Shown: positions 32,113 through 35,536 of the stretch, piece by piece
How the letters are laid out: the number at the start of each line of letters is the position of its first letter
Numbering within the stretch: position 1 is the first letter of the stretch
Origin: Clostridiales bacterium
GTDB taxonomy: Bacteria; Bacillota; Clostridia; Lachnospirales; CAG-274
Reading direction: 5' to 3'
NCBI GenBank assembly: GCA_021203425.1
Contig: JAJQBF010000078.1
Span: 1-35,536, forward strand
DNA: 35,536 nt
Made by a program: the position numbers and the translations under genes
The notes under the pieces: model-generated
The model's input: the letters and a program-made list of their open reading frames with translations, nothing else
What the model was told of the DNA's origin: nothing
Databases searched by the model: none

Positions 32113-33342
32113 ATGAAAAAACCGGAGCTGCTTGCTCCTGCGGGAGATTTGGAAAAACTTAAAATTGTTATAAATTACGGGGCTGACGCTGTTTATATGG
32201 GCGGCGAAAGCTACGGTCTTAGGGCAAAGGCAAAAAATTTCAGCCTTGAGGAAATGGCAGAGGGTATAAAATATGCCCACGAACACGGGGCAAAGGCTTA
32301 TATAACAGCTAACATATTTGCTCATAATGAAGACTTAGAGGGAATGAGGGAATATTTTAAGGCACTTGAAAAAATAGGGGCTGACGCTGTTCTTGTGGCT
32401 GACCCCGGAGTGTTTTCTGTTGTAAGAGAAACGGCGCCGTCACTTCCCGTTCACATAAGTACACAGGCAAACAACACAAACTATATGACAGCGGAGTTTT
32501 GGAAAAGCTTGGGAGCCTCCAGAATTGTTGCGGCAAGGGAGCTTTCAGCGGCTGAAATAAAGGATATAACCTCAAAGACAGATGTTGAAGTCGAGGCTTT
32601 TGTTCACGGGGCAATGTGTATTTCCTATTCGGGAAGGTGTCTTCTTTCGGCTTATTTTACAGGCAGAGAGGCCAATAAAGGCGCCTGTACTCACCCCTGC
32701 AGGTGGAAATATTATATAACCGAGGCAACAAGGGAAGGGGAGTATTTGCCCGTAAACGAAGATGACCGAGGAACATATATTTTCAACTCTAAGGATTTGT
32801 GTATGATTGAACATATTCCCGAGCTTGTGGAAAGCGGAATTGTCAGCTTTAAAATAGAAGGAAGAATTAAAACAGCCTATTACGGCGCTGTTGTTGTTAA
32901 GGCATACAGAGAGGCAATCGACGATTATTTTACAGACAAGGTTCTTTACGAAAGCAAGAAAGAATTCTACCTTGATGAGCTTAAAAAGGCAAGCTACAGG
33001 GGTTTTACAACAGGTTTCTATTTCGGAAAGCCTGACAAGGAAGGGCAGGTTTATACCAATTCCGCATATATTAAGGATTATGACTTTGTGGGAGTTGTAA
33101 GAGAATATGACAGTGAAAGCGGAATTGCCCTTATCGAACAGAGAAACAAGTTCTCCGGAGGAGACGAGGTTGAATTCTTAAGAGCCGGAGCGGAAAATTT
33201 TAAGCTTAAAATAGAAAATATTGTTGACCTTGAAGGAAACAGCAGAGAGTCGGCTCCTCACGCCCAAGAGCTTGTTAAAATAAAGACGGGCAGAGAGGTT
33301 AGACCTATGGATATAATGAGGAAGGAAACAGTGAAAAAATGA
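32113..33342 (+). CDS. trhP: tRNA uridine-34 hydroxylase, U32 peptidase family
   Basis: The 409-residue protein belongs to the U32 family. The signature runs EVEAFVHGAMCISYSGRC with further cysteines in NKGACTHPCRWKYY, giving four cysteines for an iron-sulfur cluster. Despite the peptidase label, the Bacillus homologues YrrN/YrrO (TrhP1/P2) hydroxylate U34 of tRNA using prephenate. The trmR gene immediately upstream carries out the next step (methylation). One gene stands here where Bacillus has two. A TIM-barrel core begins at MKKPELLAPAGDLEKLKIVI. The last four bases overlap the following gene. Confidence 0.87.
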   Translation: MKKPELLAPAGDLEKLKIVINYGADAVYMGGESYGLRAKAKNFSLEEMAEGIKYAHEHGAKAYITANIFAHNEDLEGMREYFKALEKIGADAVLVADPGVFSVVRETAPSLPVHISTQANNTNYMTAEFWKSLGASRIVAARELSAAEIKDITSKTDVEVEAFVHGAMCISYSGRCLLSAYFTGREANKGACTHPCRWKYYITEATREGEYLPVNEDDRGTYIFNSKDLCMIEHIPELVESGIVSFKIEGRIKTAYYGAVVVKAYREAIDDYFTDKVLYESKKEFYLDELKKASYRGFTTGFYFGKPDKEGQVYTNSAYIKDYDFVGVVREYDSESGIALIEQRNKFSGGDEVEFLRAGAENFKLKIENIVDLEGNSRESAPHAQELVKIKTGREVRPMDIMRKETVKK

Positions 33343-34086
33343 CATTGAAAAAGATGGGGAAGTTTCAGAAGATTGTTTTTGTTTTGGGTATTCTTGTTAC
33401 GGTTTATGCCCTTGATTATTGGCGGAGAAGTAATTTTAATATAGGAAATATTCTTATTTTGGCTGTGGGGCTTATAATGGTTCTGTGGTTTTTTTGTTCC
33501 CGAAACAAGGGTTATAATTTGGCTTAAAAGGCTTATTCTTGCAGGTTTTGCGGTTTATTTTGCCCTTGCCGCTTTTATATTTATGCAGGGAAAAACAGAA
33601 ACGGCGGATTTTACGGAGGACGCCGCCGTTGTTTTGGGCTGCGGAGTAAAGGGCACAAAGCTCACCGTAAATTTAAAACAGCGGCTGGATAAGGTCTGTG
33701 AATATTATGAGGAAAACCCGAACTGTATAATTTGTGTAACAGGGGGCAGGGGTCCTCAGGAGGATATTGCCGAGGGAGAGGCTATGGGAAATTATCTCGA
33801 AGAACAGGGCATACCCTCTGAAAAAATAATAAGAGAAACGCAGACCTCAAGTACGGAAGAAAATTTTGCTTTTTCAAAGACACTTTTAGACGATTATTTT
33901 GAGAATAAAGAGTATTCTGTTGTTTACATAACAAATGATTTTCACAGCTACAGAGCCGGGCTTTATGCTGGGGAAACAAGCTTTTATGAGGTTCACAGCT
34001 TTTCGGCGCCAAGCAGTATAAGATCACTTCTGCCTAATTATATGAGAGAGGTTTTGGCTGTTGTGGAAAAATGGGTTTTCGGCTGA
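33339..34086 (+). pseudogene. YdcF/SanA-type DUF218 protein, split by a one-base frameshift
   Basis: Frame 1 (33339-33527, 62 residues) encodes two membrane helices and stops. The DUF218 domain is in the +1 frame, from at least 33583 to 34086 (167 residues: AAVVLGCGVKGTKLTVNLKQ, CVTGGRGPQEDIAEGEAMG, STEENFAFSKTLL). Between them the +1 frame is open from 33478 without any start codon and encodes a third helix (LILAGFAVYFALAAFIF). Removing one T from T7 at 33489-33495 joins everything into a 248-residue protein of normal DUF218 length. No ribosome site precedes ATG 33583. The domain is linked to envelope or surface-polymer functions. The ATG overlaps the trhP stop (ATGA). Confidence 0.75.
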
Positions 34087-34126
34087 GAATGTTTTCTTGA
34101 ACAATAAAATATAACTATGCAAAATG

Positions 34127-34160
34127 AGCCTTCCGCATGATTAAAGGAAGGCTTTGTTTG
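34127..34160. terminator. Bidirectional terminator between the DUF218 and murA genes
   Basis: AGCCTTCC (34127-34134) pairs with GGAAGGCT (34146-34153) over an 11-base loop, followed by TTGTTTG. The left side CAAAAT gives a weaker T-tract for the minus strand. Confidence 0.72.
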
Positions 34161-34177
34161 ATGTTGCAAAATATTGA

Positions 34178-35425
34178 CTAATTATTTATAATACTTATTT
34201 CGCCGCCTAAATCACTGATTTTTTCGCCGAAATTTTTATATCCTCTGAAAATATAATCGGCATTTTTTATACGGCTTTCCCCCTCTGCCGCAAGAGCGGT
34301 CATACAAAGGGCGGCGCCGCCACGAAGGTCGAAGGCTGTCACATCGGCGCCCTTAAGCTTTTTTGTTCCGGTTATAATAAAGCCCTTATTTTCTTCTATA
34401 TCCGCTCCGAATTTTAAAAGTTGACTTATATGTCTGTTTCTGCCTTCAAAAACCGTTTCTTTGATAATACTTTTTCCCTTGGCAATAGAAAGCATTGCCG
34501 TAAGCTGTGGCTGAAGGTCAGTAGGAAAGCCGGGGTAGGGCTTTACAACAATTTCATCTATGGCTTTCAGTCTTTCGATTGATTTTAAGCTGATATAATC
34601 CCGTCCGTATTTCAATTCACAGCCTGTTTTTCTCAAGATGTCCCAAACAATCCCCAGTTCCGTCGGGCTTATTCCCCTAAGACTTATTTTGCCCCCTGTC
34701 ATAGCCGCCCCGAAAAGGTAGGTTCCGGCTTCTATTCTGTCGGGCATAGTACAGTAGGGCTTTGACTTAAGGGTTCTCTCGCCCTCTATATAAATGCAGC
34801 TGTTTTTAACCTTTATGCCGGCGCCGCAGGTGTTAAGAAATTTGATTAAATCAAGGGTTTCCGGCTCAAGAGAAGGGTTTTCGATAACCGTCTGCCCCTT
34901 TGCATAACAGGCGGCAATTATTATATTTTGAGTAGCTCCCACACTGGGATATCGGAGATTTATTTTTGTACCTTTAAGTCTCCCTTTAACCCTTATAAGC
35001 CCTTCGGTTTCTTCTGTTTCGGCGCCCAAGGCTTTAAAGCCGTATAAATGAAGGTCGATTGGTCTTTCCCCCAAAATACAGCCGCCCGGTTTGGAAAAGA
35101 CTGTCTCACCGAATCTGCCCAAAAGTCCGCCGCAGAAGGTTATTGAGGATCTCATTTTACAGCCCGGTTCAGAGGGTATTTCATAGCTGTTTATGCCGTT
35201 TAAGTCAGCATAAAGGGTGCCCTTCGAAAGCTCTGCCTTTCCTCCCAAATACCTTATGATGTCAACAGATGTTTTTATGTCTGTAATGTCCGGGCAGTTA
35301 TATATAACCCCCGTTCCGTTCATTCCCGCAAGAGCAGCAAGCTCCGGCAGGACGGCATTTTTTGCTCCGGAAACTGTTATTTCGCCCCTGAGCCTTCTGC
35401 CTCCGCTTATTTTAATTTCAGCCAA
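34178..35425 (-). CDS. murA: UDP-N-acetylglucosamine 1-carboxyvinyltransferase
   Basis: The 415-residue enzyme carries out the first committed step of peptidoglycan synthesis, adding enolpyruvate from PEP to UDP-GlcNAc. Lys22 (SGAKNAVLPEL) and the active-site Cys116 (KPGGCILGERPIDLHLYG), the fosfomycin target position, are both present. Near the C-terminus are PYPGFPTDLQPQLTAML and FDLRGGAALCMTALAAEG. The gene starts with TTG 35425: the family N-terminus begins here, no in-frame ATG fits upstream, and the ribosome site is weak (AAGGGCGG). A weak initiation signal could keep expression low or make this a secondary MurA copy. It is monocistronic within the window. Confidence 0.94.
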   Translation of the reverse strand: MAEIKISGGRRLRGEITVSGAKNAVLPELAALAGMNGTGVIYNCPDITDIKTSVDIIRYLGGKAELSKGTLYADLNGINSYEIPSEPGCKMRSSITFCGGLLGRFGETVFSKPGGCILGERPIDLHLYGFKALGAETEETEGLIRVKGRLKGTKINLRYPSVGATQNIIIAACYAKGQTVIENPSLEPETLDLIKFLNTCGAGIKVKNSCIYIEGERTLKSKPYCTMPDRIEAGTYLFGAAMTGGKISLRGISPTELGIVWDILRKTGCELKYGRDYISLKSIERLKAIDEIVVKPYPGFPTDLQPQLTAMLSIAKGKSIIKETVFEGRNRHISQLLKFGADIEENKGFIITGTKKLKGADVTAFDLRGGAALCMTALAAEGESRIKNADYIFRGYKNFGEKISDLGGEISIINN

Positions 35426-35457
35426 ATTTTTCGCCGCCCTTACAAAAGCATATTGTT

Positions 35458-35486
35458 ATAATATGGGAAATAAAACAAAATGTGAA
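35458..35486 (-). promoter_or_regulatory. Promoter of murA (minus strand)
   Basis: On the minus strand TTCACA (35486-35481), a 17-base spacer and TATTAT (35463-35458), 32 bases before the TTG start. Confidence 0.6.
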
Positions 35487-35536
35487 GTATTAATGAAAAA
35501 TATTTAAAAAACGTTGCTTTTTGATTCCGTAAAAAT

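Noticed and set aside
1..35536. CRISPR arrays, insertion sequences, phage genes or attachment sites
   Set aside because: No regularly spaced direct repeats, transposase, integrase or phage structural motifs were seen in any frame.

Overview
This 35.5 kb window reads as chromosomal DNA of an anaerobic Firmicute of the class Clostridia, most likely near the Lachnospiraceae. The evidence is AT-leaning, AGA/ATA-rich codon use, strong AGGAGG ribosome sites, a long single-chain clade II PurL, a pyruvyl-transferase (CsaB) surface polysaccharide locus, and a biotin-dependent sodium-pump operon of a type common in that family. The species cannot be named from the sequence. No phage, insertion sequence or CRISPR array was seen.

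Layout. (1) 168-2231: secreted tannase-type esterase behind a copper-amine-oxidase-like stalk domain, with its own promoter. (2) 2273-4196: rpsB-tsf with a strong promoter, a structured leader and a terminator. (3) 4271-14921: co-directional surface-polysaccharide operon: a Wzx-type flippase read in frame into a WecC-type UDP-ManNAc dehydrogenase, two GT4 glycosyltransferases, VanZ-like and DUF4330 proteins, an O-antigen ligase/polymerase-like protein, CsaB, a TagA/WecG-type transferase and an EamA transporter. The likely product is a ManNAc/ManNAcA-containing, pyruvylated secondary cell-wall polymer. (4) 15027-15328: tRNA-Leu(UAG) and tRNA-Ser(CGA). (5) tgt and purL, separated by a compact double-hairpin repeat. 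(6) Minus strand 26445-20537: one operon encoding a carboxyltransferase, OadG, biotin carrier and OadB, then three small genes resembling an ADP-ribosyltransferase toxin flanked by two DUF3791 proteins, then the OadA/5S-type carboxyltransferase. A divergent LysR regulator sits upstream. (7) Plus strand 26533-34086: lysR, a DEDDh exonuclease, a class III Fic protein, a MmcQ/YjbR protein, truA, mltG, trmR, trhP (the yrrL-yrrM-yrrN/O synteny of Bacillus) and a frame-broken DUF218/YdcF gene. (8) Minus strand murA with a TTG start.

The observations I rate highest are the putative toxin-antitoxin-like triad inserted inside the decarboxylase operon; the operon's combination of 12S-, 5S- and 1.3S-like subunits with a sodium pump; and two reading-frame anomalies that each disappear if one base is removed from a 7-base homopolymer (A7 at 5823-5829, T7 at 33489-33495). 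The last pair may be real mutations, slippage sites or sequencing errors. A short motif also recurs 34-39 bases upstream of three promoters.
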